DNA of 48,166 nt from UBA9647 sp049522195 (GTDB lineage: Bacteria; Bacteroidota; Ignavibacteria; UBA10030). The notes under the pieces are model-generated. The model searched no databases, was not told the DNA's origin, and saw nothing but the letters and a program-made list of their open reading frames with translations. The DNA lies in NCBI GenBank assembly GCA_049522195.1, contig JBEKOB010000030.1, positions 1 through 48,166 of the forward strand. The letters are read 5' to 3'. The position numbers were made by a program, and so were the translations under genes. Numbering within the stretch: position 1 is the first letter of the stretch; each line of letters opens with the position of its first letter. Shown one piece after another: positions 25,284-34,291 of this stretch.

Positions 25284-25748
25284 CTACAGGCCGGTTCGTG
25301 GAGTGGTCCTCGCGACGGTGGCGGTTGCCGACGAGGTAGCAATCAGCTTGTTTCGTGAATTGAACGCCTCTCCCGTCATCTGGAGTACCTGTGCGTTCCG
25401 GGAGACCACCGTCACCCGAACGGTAAGCTGGTCGCCGCATTCGATCGGACGGATGAACTGGGTGTTCAGGTTGAGGGTGACACAGGGAATTCGTGCGGCA
25501 AGGTAGCTGAGGGGGCCAAAGACGTTATCGAAAGCGGCAACGATGAAGCCCCCCTGCATGGTTCGCAGAGGGTTCAGACTTTCTTCCAATACGGGAAATG
25601 TGACGGAGAGAGATCGTCGGGATTCATACTCCACGAATTTCGCCTGCATCGCGGTAAAACAGTTAGGGGGAAATGTTGTACCGAGAGCATGCTCGCGCGA
25701 CAACGACCGGAGTTCTTCTTCCAGAAGTTCTAACGATGTGCTCATCAT
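25284..25748 (-). CDS. PaaI-family hotdog thioesterase
   Basis: 154 residues with the single hotdog fold of the PaaI/YbgC-like acyl-CoA thioesterases. The helix signature NPLRTMQGGFIVAAFDNVFG matches the family's (H)GG...A..D pattern, but the usual His before GG is Gln; VTLNLNTQFIRPIECGDQL is the central strand region. It should hydrolyse a cytosolic acyl- or aryl-CoA. Two methionines are adjacent at the start (25748 and 25745). It lies 66 bases downstream of the cNMP-binding gene on the same strand. Confidence 0.85.
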   Translation of the reverse strand: MMSTSLELLEEELRSLSREHALGTTFPPNCFTAMQAKFVEYESRRSLSVTFPVLEESLNPLRTMQGGFIVAAFDNVFGPLSYLAARIPCVTLNLNTQFIRPIECGDQLTVRVTVVSRNAQVLQMTGEAFNSRNKLIATSSATATVARTTPRTGL

Positions 25749-25814
25749 TCGATGGAATAGACAGTGTGCTCGGGTAAGCGGGTGAGGGGAGTGCGAGCGG
25801 AATGGATCAACTGC

Positions 25815-26207
25815 CTATCTCAAAACGGTTTCGGCTGACACTGCCCACCACGACTCTGTTGTTCTCGTCAACCGATCGGCGAGATCGACCAGAAGTCTTT
25901 TCGCAAACTCCGGGTGCTTCTCGACCAGTTCATCGATCGTCATTTTCACGAACAGCACCGAGGTCGGTTCGATGGCTTGCAGTGTTGCAGTTCGCGGAAT
26001 ATTCAGAATGCATCCCAGTTCGCCAAAAATCGTACCGCGGGAATTGACTTCAGCGACGGTGAAGTCTTTCTTGTAAACCCCGATCTTTCCCGTCAGAAGA
26101 ATATAGAATCCGTCCGCGGGATCTCCCATGCTCGTAATCGTATCGCCGATCGAGTAATATTTTTTTATCCCGGCCACGCCATACGCTGTGTTTGCCGCCT
26201 CACTCAT
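25815..26207 (-). CDS. Stand-alone cyclic-nucleotide-binding domain protein
   Basis: 130 residues, a single CRP-type cyclic-nucleotide-binding barrel: YSIGDTITSMGDPADGFYILLTGKIGVYK, then the phosphate-binding cassette FGELGCILNIPRTATLQA. There is no helix-turn-helix after it, so it is not a transcription factor on its own; it probably signals by partner binding. The ribosome-binding region AGGAGGCTGC just upstream is strong. The next minus-strand gene is the thioesterase. Confidence 0.88.
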   Translation of the reverse strand: MSEAANTAYGVAGIKKYYSIGDTITSMGDPADGFYILLTGKIGVYKKDFTVAEVNSRGTIFGELGCILNIPRTATLQAIEPTSVLFVKMTIDELVEKHPEFAKRLLVDLADRLTRTTESWWAVSAETVLR

Positions 26208-26445
26208 TGCAGCCTCCTCTCCCTACAAAATGATTGCTTGGGACTTCATTTCAATTATACTCGTAACTGACCGGAAGTGCAAGTAGCACCATCCACACTT
26301 CATCAGCCGTCACAGTAACCGCTAATCCTTATGGAGAGATTGTTCAATCTTTTCAGCCTTCTCCACCTCCTTATCAATGCGAGAATCTTCTGCTGCCATC
26401 GGAATTTTCTGTCGGCACCCGGTTGTGATGATGCTCACGCGACTC

Positions 26446-27174
26446 TCACCCAAATGAGACCGGCTGACCAGGTTGAAGCTCCACAACGATCTTTCTCATC
26501 GACGCCGGGAGATGCTTTTTCAACTCGGCCGGTGTTCCGGCAAGAACCGGAAATGTGCCGTAGTGCATGCCGACGACATGCTTTGGCTTCAACAATTTGC
26601 AGGCATACGCAGCTTCGCGCGGATCCATGGTGTACAATCCGCCGATGGGCAGAATTGCAAGCGACGGTTTGTACAGTTCAGCGATGATTTTCATGTCGCC
26701 AAAGACCGATGTGTCCCCCGCGTGATACGCTCGAAAACCGTTTTCAAACTCTATGATGAACCCCGCGGGCTCTCCGCCGGGAACAACGGTCCCTCTGACT
26801 TCGAGACCGGAACTGTGCTTTGCGTCTACCATCGTCACCCTGAGACCGTCGATAGAGAGTGTCCCTCCTTTGTTCATCCCCTGCGCTCCGACAACCCCTT
26901 GCTTCTGAAAGTACAGGCTGATTTCATGGATTGAAACTACCTGAGCCTGAGTGCGCTGCGCAATCCGGATTGTTTCGCCGACATGATCGGAGTGACCGTG
27001 TGTGACCAGGATGAGATCAACCGTCGTAAGCTCTTTTGCTTCTGGTGGTGCCTTCGGATTTTCGAGCCAGGGATCAACCAGTACCGATTTTCCTCCTGGC
27101 GACTGCAGGAGGAACGCTGAGTGACCGAACCAGGTAACTTTCATTTTTTCTTTTTTTGATCCTGAAGATTTCAT
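26446..27174 (-). CDS. UPF0173-family metallo-beta-lactamase-fold hydrolase
   Basis: 242 residues. The metal site THGHSDHVG, the early WFGHSAFLLQ, the Asp in HAGDTSVFGDM and the late GMHYGTFPVL are those of the UPF0173 metal-dependent hydrolases, whose substrates are not settled. The start at 27174 has AAAGGGA six bases upstream; the alternative ATG at 27144 would fit the usual family N-terminus but has only an A-rich leader. No signal peptide, so cytoplasmic. It lies 48 bases after the flavodoxin gene. Confidence 0.9.
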   Translation of the reverse strand: MKSSGSKKEKMKVTWFGHSAFLLQSPGGKSVLVDPWLENPKAPPEAKELTTVDLILVTHGHSDHVGETIRIAQRTQAQVVSIHEISLYFQKQGVVGAQGMNKGGTLSIDGLRVTMVDAKHSSGLEVRGTVVPGGEPAGFIIEFENGFRAYHAGDTSVFGDMKIIAELYKPSLAILPIGGLYTMDPREAAYACKLLKPKHVVGMHYGTFPVLAGTPAELKKHLPASMRKIVVELQPGQPVSFG

Positions 27175-27222
27175 GCTGCGTCCCTTTCATGTCTAGCCAT
27201 GCATCGTTGAATATGATACCCG

Positions 27223-27822
27223 TCAACGATTTCTTTTCCACTTCACTGCCAATTCTGCAACGCGCTTTCCGAGTGCCTCCCCCTTCTTCACGAATTCCGG
27301 TGCAACGCTCGTATTGGTGCCGGTTTTCTCAAAAGGGGCCTCGCCGGTGATGGCCGATGCCCCAAAAGCCGATGTCCAGTCGGGCCCACCAACGACGATC
27401 ATTCCAAAGATCAACATCGAATGAAGGATGTTGAGCTGGGCAAGTTCCTCCCCCGCGGAGATTCCGCCCCCCGTAACGAACGCAGCGCCAATCTTGTCAC
27501 GTAGCGGCGCTCCCTGGAACGGCCAGTGATTGATAAAATTGACAACCTCGGCCGAGGCATTCGCGTTGTGCACCGGGCTCCCGACAATGATTGCGTCAGC
27601 CGCGAGCAGGTCTTCCTTCGTGGTCTCATCGACATTGAGAAGCTTCACCGTCACCGCACCCGCCGACTGCGCTCCCCGTGCAACAGCCTCCGCCATCGCG
27701 CGCGTGTGCCCCTGCTGACTGTAGTATGAGATGAGAATGGTTGTTCGTTCCTGAGCTGCGGATGAACCCACCCAGAGACAACCGAAGAGGCAACATACGA
27801 GAGGGATTACAATACGGCGCAT
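27223..27822 (-). CDS. Exported flavodoxin/WrbA-like protein
   Basis: 199 residues: a signal peptide (MRRIVIPLVCCLFGCLWVGSSA region) followed by a flavodoxin-like fold. ISYYSQQGHTRAMAEAVA is the FMN phosphate-binding loop, IIVGSPVHNANASAEV and GAAFVTGGGISAGEE are the two flavin-ring loops of the WrbA group. WrbA relatives reduce quinones with NAD(P)H in the cytoplasm. An exported version is unusual because FMN must be present outside, or the protein is folded and moved by another route. The function is inferred only. Confidence 0.85.
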   Translation of the reverse strand: MRRIVIPLVCCLFGCLWVGSSAAQERTTILISYYSQQGHTRAMAEAVARGAQSAGAVTVKLLNVDETTKEDLLAADAIIVGSPVHNANASAEVVNFINHWPFQGAPLRDKIGAAFVTGGGISAGEELAQLNILHSMLIFGMIVVGGPDWTSAFGASAITGEAPFEKTGTNTSVAPEFVKKGEALGKRVAELAVKWKRNR

Positions 27823-27891
27823 GCGCAGTTCCTTTCTCAGCGATACCAGTGAGCATCGCCCTCTGTGAACGAAGACAGAAGTGTGAAGATG

Positions 27892-28362
27892 TTACTTTTT
27901 CGAAATGGAAAAGGAGCCGATACCAGGTTTCACGAGGCGTTCAAAGTCGGAATACGGTAACCGGATCAGCTCGTGGTGCGAGCCCGCGTTGAAGGAGATT
28001 TCGCGATCATCCGAGAGCATCTTGTCTGCATACACGCGAGTGTTGAAGAGATTGCCGAAGGGGGGCATCGCACCGATTTCGCATTCCGGGAATCGATCTT
28101 TGAACTCCGATTCGCTGGCAAGCTCAACGCTTTTTGCCCCGCTGACCTCTTTCAGCTTGTTAAAGTCGATCATGGATGACGCCGGCAAGACGACCATCGC
28201 CATCGCGCCGTCCATCCACACGATCACCGTCTTTGCCATTTCCTTGCCGGGAATGTGGGCAGACTCGGCAACATCCTGCGCGGTGAACGCCGTTGAGTGG
28301 GTGACGTTCACATATCTGATCTGACTCTTATCGAGAAATTCGACCAACTTTTTCAGAATCAT
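27892..28362 (-). CDS. YbaK/EbsC-family aminoacyl-tRNA deacylase
   Basis: 156 residues of the YbaK editing fold, which clears mischarged tRNA in trans. VNVTHSTAFTAQDVAESAHIPGKEMAKTVIV is the conserved N-terminal half with the invariant Lys; CEIGAMPPFGNLF is the substrate-pocket loop; FNAGSHHELIRLPYSDFERL closes the fold. The upstream terminator at 28394-28438 isolates it from the GMC operon, so it has its own promoter within a short leader. Specificity (Cys, Pro or Ala mischarging) is not readable. Confidence 0.9.
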   Translation of the reverse strand: MILKKLVEFLDKSQIRYVNVTHSTAFTAQDVAESAHIPGKEMAKTVIVWMDGAMAMVVLPASSMIDFNKLKEVSGAKSVELASESEFKDRFPECEIGAMPPFGNLFNTRVYADKMLSDDREISFNAGSHHELIRLPYSDFERLVKPGIGSFSISKK

Positions 28363-28393
28363 AGCAGCCTCCTTTCTGTGCTATGACGGGTCC

Positions 28394-28438
28394 AAAACGA
28401 AAAACCCGCAGACTTGCTTCCTCAGCCGATCTGCGGGT
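28394..28438 (-). terminator. Rho-independent terminator after the GMC operon
   Basis: On the minus strand a 9-bp stem ACCCGCAGA/TCTGCGGGT (28430-28438 with 28404-28412) with a 17-base loop is followed by TTTTCGTTTT. It ends transcription from the GMC oxidoreductase operon before the YbaK gene. Confidence 0.85.
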
Positions 28439-28553
28439 CTCCTCTCAGGTCATACTCACTTGACGATTGTGACTGATGCTCTTTCACCTTTGAACCAAGA
28501 TTGCTTAACGCAAATGTTGGGAGAATTTCAGGGAAAGTCAATTCACGGCTTTC

Positions 28554-30092
28554 TCACGACGAGCGGACTTGATCGAAATGATCAACAAGCCATTCCGCAC
28601 TCTTTTCGGCGATCGAGAGGATCGTTACCTGGGGATTAACACCAAGCGATGTCGGCATCACACTCCCATCAATCACGAAAAGCCCCTTGGTGTCGTGAGA
28701 TTGGCAGTTCGAATCGACGACAGACGTCCGGGGATCTGCTCCCATTCGGCACGTTCCCAACGGGTGAGCGCTATACATTGCGATCTCATTCGTTCCCCAT
28801 TCGGCCGAAGCCAGTTTCTTCGAGATCTCTGCTGGCGATTGGAATTCTGTCGGGATGCTATGCAGTGTCATCACCTTTCTTGCTCCGGCGGCAAACTGTA
28901 CCCTCGCCGCGACGTCAAGGCCTTGTTTTAGATACTCGAGATCTCTCCCACGCAAGGAATAGGAAATCGACGCGCGTCCTTCATCATTGACCGTTACGCG
29001 TCCGCTGGAATCAATCTCCTTCACCAGGACAATCGTCGCCCCGATGTTCGGGTATGCGTGCATCCTGTCACGGTGAGCAGAACCAAAGCCCGGGAGAGCA
29101 AGACCAGCGAGCGTCGGGTAGATCGGCACCGCTTCGAGCCAGAATCCTCCCCCATCCCCGTTCTTGTTCAGGAACTCATCACACATCGCCGACTGCGGAA
29201 TGCCTCCGGCTCCGTACATGATCTTTTCATACAAACCAAGCACTGCCGATGTCAGGTGAAATGTCAGGTTTCTGCCAACTTCCCCGCTGGAGTTCGCCAG
29301 GCCGGATTTCAGCAGGAGAACCGGTGAGTTGATCGCCGACGCGGCAACAATCACGATCGGGGCTTCGATGACGAAATCCGTCTTCGGCTTTTGGGTCTGT
29401 TCATCGAAGACAATGCCGGTAACCCTTTTGGTTTTTTCCCGTACGTCAATCTTGTTTGCCCGGAAATTGGCAAATACAGTGGCACCTGCGGTGACAGCAT
29501 CAGGAATATATGTGATTGCAACAGTCTTCTTCGCGTCAAACGGGCATCCGAGACCACACGCGCCGGATTTCTGACAATCTTTGGTATTTCGGCCAACCGC
29601 GCTCGCCCGGTAGCCGAGCTGCTTCGCACCGTCCAGAATGATACGATTGTTCGGGTTGTGATTCTCAAACGGTTCTTCATGTATATCGAGATATTGCTCC
29701 ACTCTTTCGAAATACGGCTCAAGTTCTTCTGACGACAGTCCCTGGACGCCATGCTTGTGTTTCCATGCCTCAAGGACGAAGTCGGGCGTCCGGAGGGATG
29801 TTGTCCAGTTCACCGTCGAGCTGCCGCCCACACAGCGTCCCTGCAAAACAGTTACCGAGAGATCATCCGTCGCTTGTCCTGCCCGTTGCTGGTAGAGATG
29901 TGTGTACGCGGTCTGCTCCGTGCCGTCAAATTGCCTAGAGGTGTAGTATCCTCCTTCTTCCAGGAGGATGACTTTCTTCCCGGCTTCTGCCAGCACCTTG
30001 GCACTCGCACCGCCGCCGCAACCTGAACCGATGATGCACACATCGGCCGATTCGCGGACAGGACCCTTGATTTCTTTCCCCTGAACAATCAT
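28554..30092 (-). CDS. GMC-family FAD oxidoreductase
   Basis: About 512 residues from ATG 30092, which overlaps the previous stop by four bases (ATGA). The FAD motif is CIIGSGCGGGASAKVLAEAGKK; GRCVGGSSTVNW is the second flavin loop; SAHPLGTCRMG holds the catalytic His and GVNPQVTILS the Asn partner. A Cys-rich loop CQKSGACGLGC is typical of the sugar/alcohol dehydrogenase branch. With the upstream subunit-3-like protein it should form a sugar, polyol or alcohol dehydrogenase. The chain has no signal peptide; Tat export together with the signal-bearing partner is the usual arrangement in this family. A terminator follows. Confidence 0.92.
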   Translation of the reverse strand: MIVQGKEIKGPVRESADVCIIGSGCGGGASAKVLAEAGKKVILLEEGGYYTSRQFDGTEQTAYTHLYQQRAGQATDDLSVTVLQGRCVGGSSTVNWTTSLRTPDFVLEAWKHKHGVQGLSSEELEPYFERVEQYLDIHEEPFENHNPNNRIILDGAKQLGYRASAVGRNTKDCQKSGACGLGCPFDAKKTVAITYIPDAVTAGATVFANFRANKIDVREKTKRVTGIVFDEQTQKPKTDFVIEAPIVIVAASAINSPVLLLKSGLANSSGEVGRNLTFHLTSAVLGLYEKIMYGAGGIPQSAMCDEFLNKNGDGGGFWLEAVPIYPTLAGLALPGFGSAHRDRMHAYPNIGATIVLVKEIDSSGRVTVNDEGRASISYSLRGRDLEYLKQGLDVAARVQFAAGARKVMTLHSIPTEFQSPAEISKKLASAEWGTNEIAMYSAHPLGTCRMGADPRTSVVDSNCQSHDTKGLFVIDGSVMPTSLGVNPQVTILSIAEKSAEWLVDHFDQVRSS

Positions 30093-30634
30093 TTGCGGTC
30101 CTCCGGCATGAACATGCCATCGTAGCCGATCTCTTTCCATGTACGGCTGTCTGTGTAAAACATGCTCATCGATACACGCTTCAGAGCCTGAAAACCGGTC
30201 CGCCGAAATCCGAGTGAGCTTGTCATCCAGTCTTGGAGATAGGAGTCTTTGACTGCCAGCGTCATGTTCAGAAAGCTTGACATGCGAAAGTCGAAGAGGA
30301 ATGTAAACAAGGGAGCGTTAAAGACGGAGAGGAGCTGGTGAATCTGGTCCTGCACCTCGGGGTCAGCGCCTGCTAGAAACTGATCAGCCCTGGCGGCGAC
30401 GCCAACGTCCTTCGTGCGCACCTGGCCTGGAGTTGCCGGTCCAATGATGCGTTCGGCGACGGCTTCAAAGATGAGGAATTCTTTCAGGGAGAAGAAAAGC
30501 AGATTACCAGAGACCTGATCTTGTTCAGAGGCAAAGAGGAAATTCGCCGGAACCAGTTTCGCGGCCGAGAGGAAGATAATTCCGGAGAGTGTCTCCCTCA
30601 AAAACTTCCGTCGAGTTGTAGTCCTGTTCTTCAT
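30089..30634 (-). CDS. Gluconate 2-dehydrogenase subunit 3-like protein
   Basis: About 181 residues. The N-terminus NRTTTRRKFLRETL followed by a hydrophobic stretch is a Tat (twin-arginine) signal. The helical body (FEAVAERIIGPATPG, and the late FYTDSRTWKEIGYDG) matches the small subunit 3 family of gluconate 2-dehydrogenase. It should carry its GMC partner across the membrane. Starts at 30643 (TTG, overlapping the previous gene) and 30634 (ATG) are both possible; I chose the ATG. The cytochrome c subunit of classical gluconate dehydrogenase is not in this operon. Confidence 0.88.
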   Translation of the reverse strand: MKNRTTTRRKFLRETLSGIIFLSAAKLVPANFLFASEQDQVSGNLLFFSLKEFLIFEAVAERIIGPATPGQVRTKDVGVAARADQFLAGADPEVQDQIHQLLSVFNAPLFTFLFDFRMSSFLNMTLAVKDSYLQDWMTSSLGFRRTGFQALKRVSMSMFYTDSRTWKEIGYDGMFMPEDRK

Positions 30635-30639
30635 GAATG

Positions 30640-33600
30640 TCAATGTGACAGCAGGCCGAGATAGATGAGAACACCGCTCATCAACCGTGAGCGCACGCTC
30701 GCACTGATGATTGTTTCGAATGGAAATCCCATCGCCACGACGCCGTACGATTTCTTGTACCCGATCGCCGCTCCAAACTGATTGCCGTCATATCGCAGGA
30801 GCTGGCGGCTCCCCTCGCTCGGCACGATTGCATCCGGCGACTCCACGATGTACACTCCCCGGTTCAAGTCTGTGTTGAAGGCAAATCGTTCATCATTGGG
30901 AAAGATCGATACAGCTGTAGAATAGACTGTCCCCGAGCGCGACGCATGGCCTACGGCCCAATCGAAATGGAGAACTTTCCAAGCGAACCTGATGCTGGCG
31001 CTGTCTTCTTTTGGATGCGAGAACAAATCTGTTCCTATGTACGCACCGGAAAGGAAAAGATTTCCACCTGCTTCGCAGTACTGCCGAAGAGCGACCTGCA
31101 TACTCGGCGGAAAGGTTCTGTATTGGACGCGATGCGATGAGTCACCAACCATCTTCGGCCAGGGTGTCTCCTTTTCCTTTCCAAGAATAACATCTACAAA
31201 ACTGTAATTCCCCAGGCTGATCATTGAATCCATCACAGCCTCGCTGCTCACCGAGCAGAAGGAAAGCCCGCACGCCTTGATTGCCTGACCATGAATGTAC
31301 GGGTAGTCAAACGAATTTCCAGCGATTACCTTCCCCTCGTTGTCCGAAAAACTTGCTCCGTGGCCGGGACCGTCGTTCGATCGGTACGCAGATGACCGAT
31401 CGAAATCGAATTGCTCTCCTGTAAATCCGGGTTCAAAATGATCCGGCACGCCACGGTCAAGCGAAGAGGCGAATCCTTCATAGTGCCCCGCCTCCACAAT
31501 GCCGGGGCCTGATATGCGATGAAACGCGTTGACAATGAGTACCGGTTTCCCACCGTTGGGCTGCAAACACACGGCCAGAATCTCGGATGGAAAACTCTCC
31601 CCACCGTCGTTGACTGCTGTGACTTTGAAACTGTAGATGACGCCGGCCTTCAGATCTTTCATGACTGCGTAGGGAGTATCAACGAGAACGCCGTTGTCAA
31701 ACCCCCCATCATCCTGTCTTGTATAGATGATGTAATGATTCGCTATCGCAGTCAGTTCGATCGGATCGAGATGCATTTTCCATTTCAGCACCGCATTTCC
31801 GTCTGCATCAAGCTCTGCCGAAAAGTGTGTCACCGGAAGTGGCTGGACAAGGTACGGCGTTTGATGTTCCGTGGCGAGGAATCGAAGCATCCCTTTGTAA
31901 ATCGATCGGGCCACATCAAAGCGAAACCGCGGGTCCAGCACGAATTTCATGTCGAGATAGTTCTGATGCGACAGAAGCTCGAGTAAGAGTGATGGCATGT
32001 TCGGGCGCACCGCTTCTGCATAATTTGAGTTCATCAGCTGGCGTCGCTGCCATGCGGGATCGTACTTCGCTCGAACATCGTTCACCACCTGTGTTTGCAC
32101 CAAATCGGCCAGGTCACGGTTGGCGAAGCGAGAAACGCTGTCGGGAAAAACAATCGCTCTTCTTGCATCCGGGATGCTATAAATAGAGAGCGTACCAATG
32201 GTTGTGTCATTATTTGTGATTCCCGCGTCTGTATGAAGCGCCATGGAGAGGTCGATCGGGATGCCCAGTCCCTTTTCATCTCTTTTCTTGTTTGGACCGT
32301 ATGGCGTGCCGGTGAGGAAATTCAGATACTCCGGTCGGCTTTGATAATCGTCCCGATAATCATCCTTGTCGTTGGTGAAATTGTAGACGAGTGTGTCAGG
32401 CATGCCGGCGAATTGAAGGTAGTAGCGGCTCCCTTCGACATATTTGGGGCGGCCGCTCGCTTTGCCATTCCGCGCGATGATCCCCATGCCACCGCCAAAC
32501 CGGACACCGTCGGCCGAAACGACTCCGGCGGTACCGTGACTCTCATTCGTAAGCACGACACATCCTGATGCACGGTTCCGCCCTTCGGAGAATTTGAATG
32601 TTCCAAGGTAGATCCAGGTGCCGCCGCCGATGCGCTGGTTCACAATGAATTCCGTTGTGCCGCCAAGATGGTGAACTGCATAGTGTGCATCAACAACGCT
32701 ACTATCTGATGAGCTATAGGAGATGTACACGGCGTACTCTCCGGTCTCGGGTATTTGTGGCACCCATGCTGCCTCGGCCGTCGCGGAATATTCTGATCCG
32801 ATAATGCGATACGTTCCCTGCGTAAATGGGTTGACGCCGGGACCATACGGCGGCGTGCCAACAGCGAATCCAGATCCCTGACCGTTTTCCCAACGCGCGG
32901 CCTGCTGTGATAATTCCGAGTAGCCCGATGAGGGCGAATCATTGTCCACCATCACTTCATTCGTCTGGAAGTCCCGCTCACGCGGCACGAACACGATCGC
33001 TCCGGCATTTTCCAGCATCGGAACGAGATACGGAAGGACAAACGACGTCGGTATGAGATCTTCCACCATCATGAACAGTCGGGGCCGTTGCCATTCCCAT
33101 CGATCCAGTTCACGGTTGTAGTACCAGCCGTGACTGTTCCACACACCGATATTGTGGTCCCGGAGTCCTTTCGACGGCTGAAACGGTTTACTCACGTTCC
33201 GCACTACCGGCAACGGTCTTTCGGTTCTGGCGATCGGGAGCCGCGTTTTATCGTATTGCGAGGTATCGGCTCGGAAGTAGTTCGGCACGAGTTGCTCAAG
33301 CGGCCGGCGGAGCGCCATTACAGTGATTGTATAACCTTCAAAGTAGTCCGCGAAGAATGTCTGTACCTGACGGTAGACTTCCTTCACGTTGTCATTCCGG
33401 TAAGGAATTCCGGCAAATGCGTCGTTGAAGTAGACTTCGACAATCTTCCGGGCTGAATCGATTTTCACTGTGTCAACGCGCGTTCTCGGCGGAAGCTCGA
33501 ATGTGAATTTCTTCGCAAGAACGTCGGATTTGAATTCAGCAATTTTTTCCACGGGTGTCGGCCGACTGAGACCCAGTGTGCGGAGGATGCCGCATCCGGA

Positions 33601-33654
33601 GAGAACGAAAGAGACGAGCAAAGAAAGGAGAAACGGGATTCTGAAAGTCTTCAT
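30640..33654 (-). CDS. Large lipoprotein, N-acetylmuramoyl-L-alanine amidase-like with golvesin and Fn3 domains
   Basis: About 1004 residues from ATG 33654; the lipobox LSGC (Cys20 region) marks an outer- or inner-membrane lipoprotein. The open frame runs upstream to 33774 without a good start. The sequence GVWNSHGWYYN, a later SMALHTDAG and a PSLLLELLSHQNY stretch resemble the zinc site and glutamate of Amidase_3 cell-wall amidases. Between them is a golvesin/xanthan-lyase-type domain (PETGEYAVYISYSSSDSS... GTWIYLGTFKF). A fibronectin-like segment follows (KAGVIYSFKVTAVNDGGES) and then a flavodoxin-like C-terminal third. Similar proteins are labelled xanthan lyase in Bacteroidota; enzyme activity is unproved. 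It is the first gene of the operon with the two dehydrogenase genes. Confidence 0.75.
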   Translation of the reverse strand: MKTFRIPFLLSLLVSFVLSGCGILRTLGLSRPTPVEKIAEFKSDVLAKKFTFELPPRTRVDTVKIDSARKIVEVYFNDAFAGIPYRNDNVKEVYRQVQTFFADYFEGYTITVMALRRPLEQLVPNYFRADTSQYDKTRLPIARTERPLPVVRNVSKPFQPSKGLRDHNIGVWNSHGWYYNRELDRWEWQRPRLFMMVEDLIPTSFVLPYLVPMLENAGAIVFVPRERDFQTNEVMVDNDSPSSGYSELSQQAARWENGQGSGFAVGTPPYGPGVNPFTQGTYRIIGSEYSATAEAAWVPQIPETGEYAVYISYSSSDSSVVDAHYAVHHLGGTTEFIVNQRIGGGTWIYLGTFKFSEGRNRASGCVVLTNESHGTAGVVSADGVRFGGGMGIIARNGKASGRPKYVEGSRYYLQFAGMPDTLVYNFTNDKDDYRDDYQSRPEYLNFLTGTPYGPNKKRDEKGLGIPIDLSMALHTDAGITNNDTTIGTLSIYSIPDARRAIVFPDSVSRFANRDLADLVQTQVVNDVRAKYDPAWQRRQLMNSNYAEAVRPNMPSLLLELLSHQNYLDMKFVLDPRFRFDVARSIYKGMLRFLATEHQTPYLVQPLPVTHFSAELDADGNAVLKWKMHLDPIELTAIANHYIIYTRQDDGGFDNGVLVDTPYAVMKDLKAGVIYSFKVTAVNDGGESFPSEILAVCLQPNGGKPVLIVNAFHRISGPGIVEAGHYEGFASSLDRGVPDHFEPGFTGEQFDFDRSSAYRSNDGPGHGASFSDNEGKVIAGNSFDYPYIHGQAIKACGLSFCSVSSEAVMDSMISLGNYSFVDVILGKEKETPWPKMVGDSSHRVQYRTFPPSMQVALRQYCEAGGNLFLSGAYIGTDLFSHPKEDSASIRFAWKVLHFDWAVGHASRSGTVYSTAVSIFPNDERFAFNTDLNRGVYIVESPDAIVPSEGSRQLLRYDGNQFGAAIGYKKSYGVVAMGFPFETIISASVRSRLMSGVLIYLGLLSH

Positions 33655-33766
33655 GGCAGCCAGTGGTTTGCGTTCAACGGGGTTGTGCTTAGAAGATAAT
33701 GAGAAGACCTGCTGTATGCACGAATGAAATGGGCATTCGGTACATGCGTGCTGGACACCTGATGCG

Positions 33767-33822
33767 TCGATCATCAGATGGCCCGATCACCCGATGACCC
33801 GATCACCCGATCACAAGATGGG
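33767..33822. repeat. Octad repeat array
   Basis: Tandem 8-base units: CAGATGGC, CCGATCAC, then CCGATGAC, CCGATCAC, CCGATCAC and AAGATGGG. It is the only array here with an 8-base period. It lies between two minus-strand genes, just downstream of the small membrane protein stop and about 110 bases upstream of the lipoprotein start. Confidence 0.85.
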
Positions 33823-33832
33823 CCAAGTCCCT

Positions 33833-34291
33833 TTACCCAGCAAGAGCTGTGAAAAACCGCCTGTAGAACCTAAGACTCCCGATCAGTAGGATGCCGCCCA
33901 TGGCGATATAAGGAATGGAAAGGAAGTATTTCGGTATCGACGCATTGCGCAGGGAGATGCCGATCATCATCATCACCGCTATCATGATGTATCCATGCCA
34001 CGCGGTGAATGCGAAGAAACATGCACGATCAGGCAGCCTGCCAATGCGGTCGATGTTCTTTTGCACCACCTTCACGAAGAAAAAGAAATAACCGGCAATT
34101 GCCAATGCGATACTGAGCGCTTCCAACGCGAACTCTGTTCCTATTGGAAACACCTCGAGCCAGATTTCCCCGCGGACGCACAGCAGCGCTCCGGCAATCG
34201 TCCAGAGAACTCCGGCGACGGCAAACAGATAGTGCCGCGGCACAGCAGGGTTGAGCTTCGATGCTAACGAACCAGTTTCCTCGTTCTTCAT
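33833..34291 (-). CDS. Four-helix membrane protein of unknown function
   Basis: About 152 residues from ATG 34291 (MKNEETGSLASK...), with GAGG four bases upstream; the frame is open to 34402 but that start is unlikely. Four hydrophobic segments (about residues 22-42, 55-75, 90-112 and 120-142) and basic loops. No family recognised. It lies head to tail before the octad array and lipoprotein operon; a shared promoter is possible but not shown. Confidence 0.72.
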   Translation of the reverse strand: MKNEETGSLASKLNPAVPRHYLFAVAGVLWTIAGALLCVRGEIWLEVFPIGTEFALEALSIALAIAGYFFFFVKVVQKNIDRIGRLPDRACFFAFTAWHGYIMIAVMMMIGISLRNASIPKYFLSIPYIAMGGILLIGSLRFYRRFFTALAG

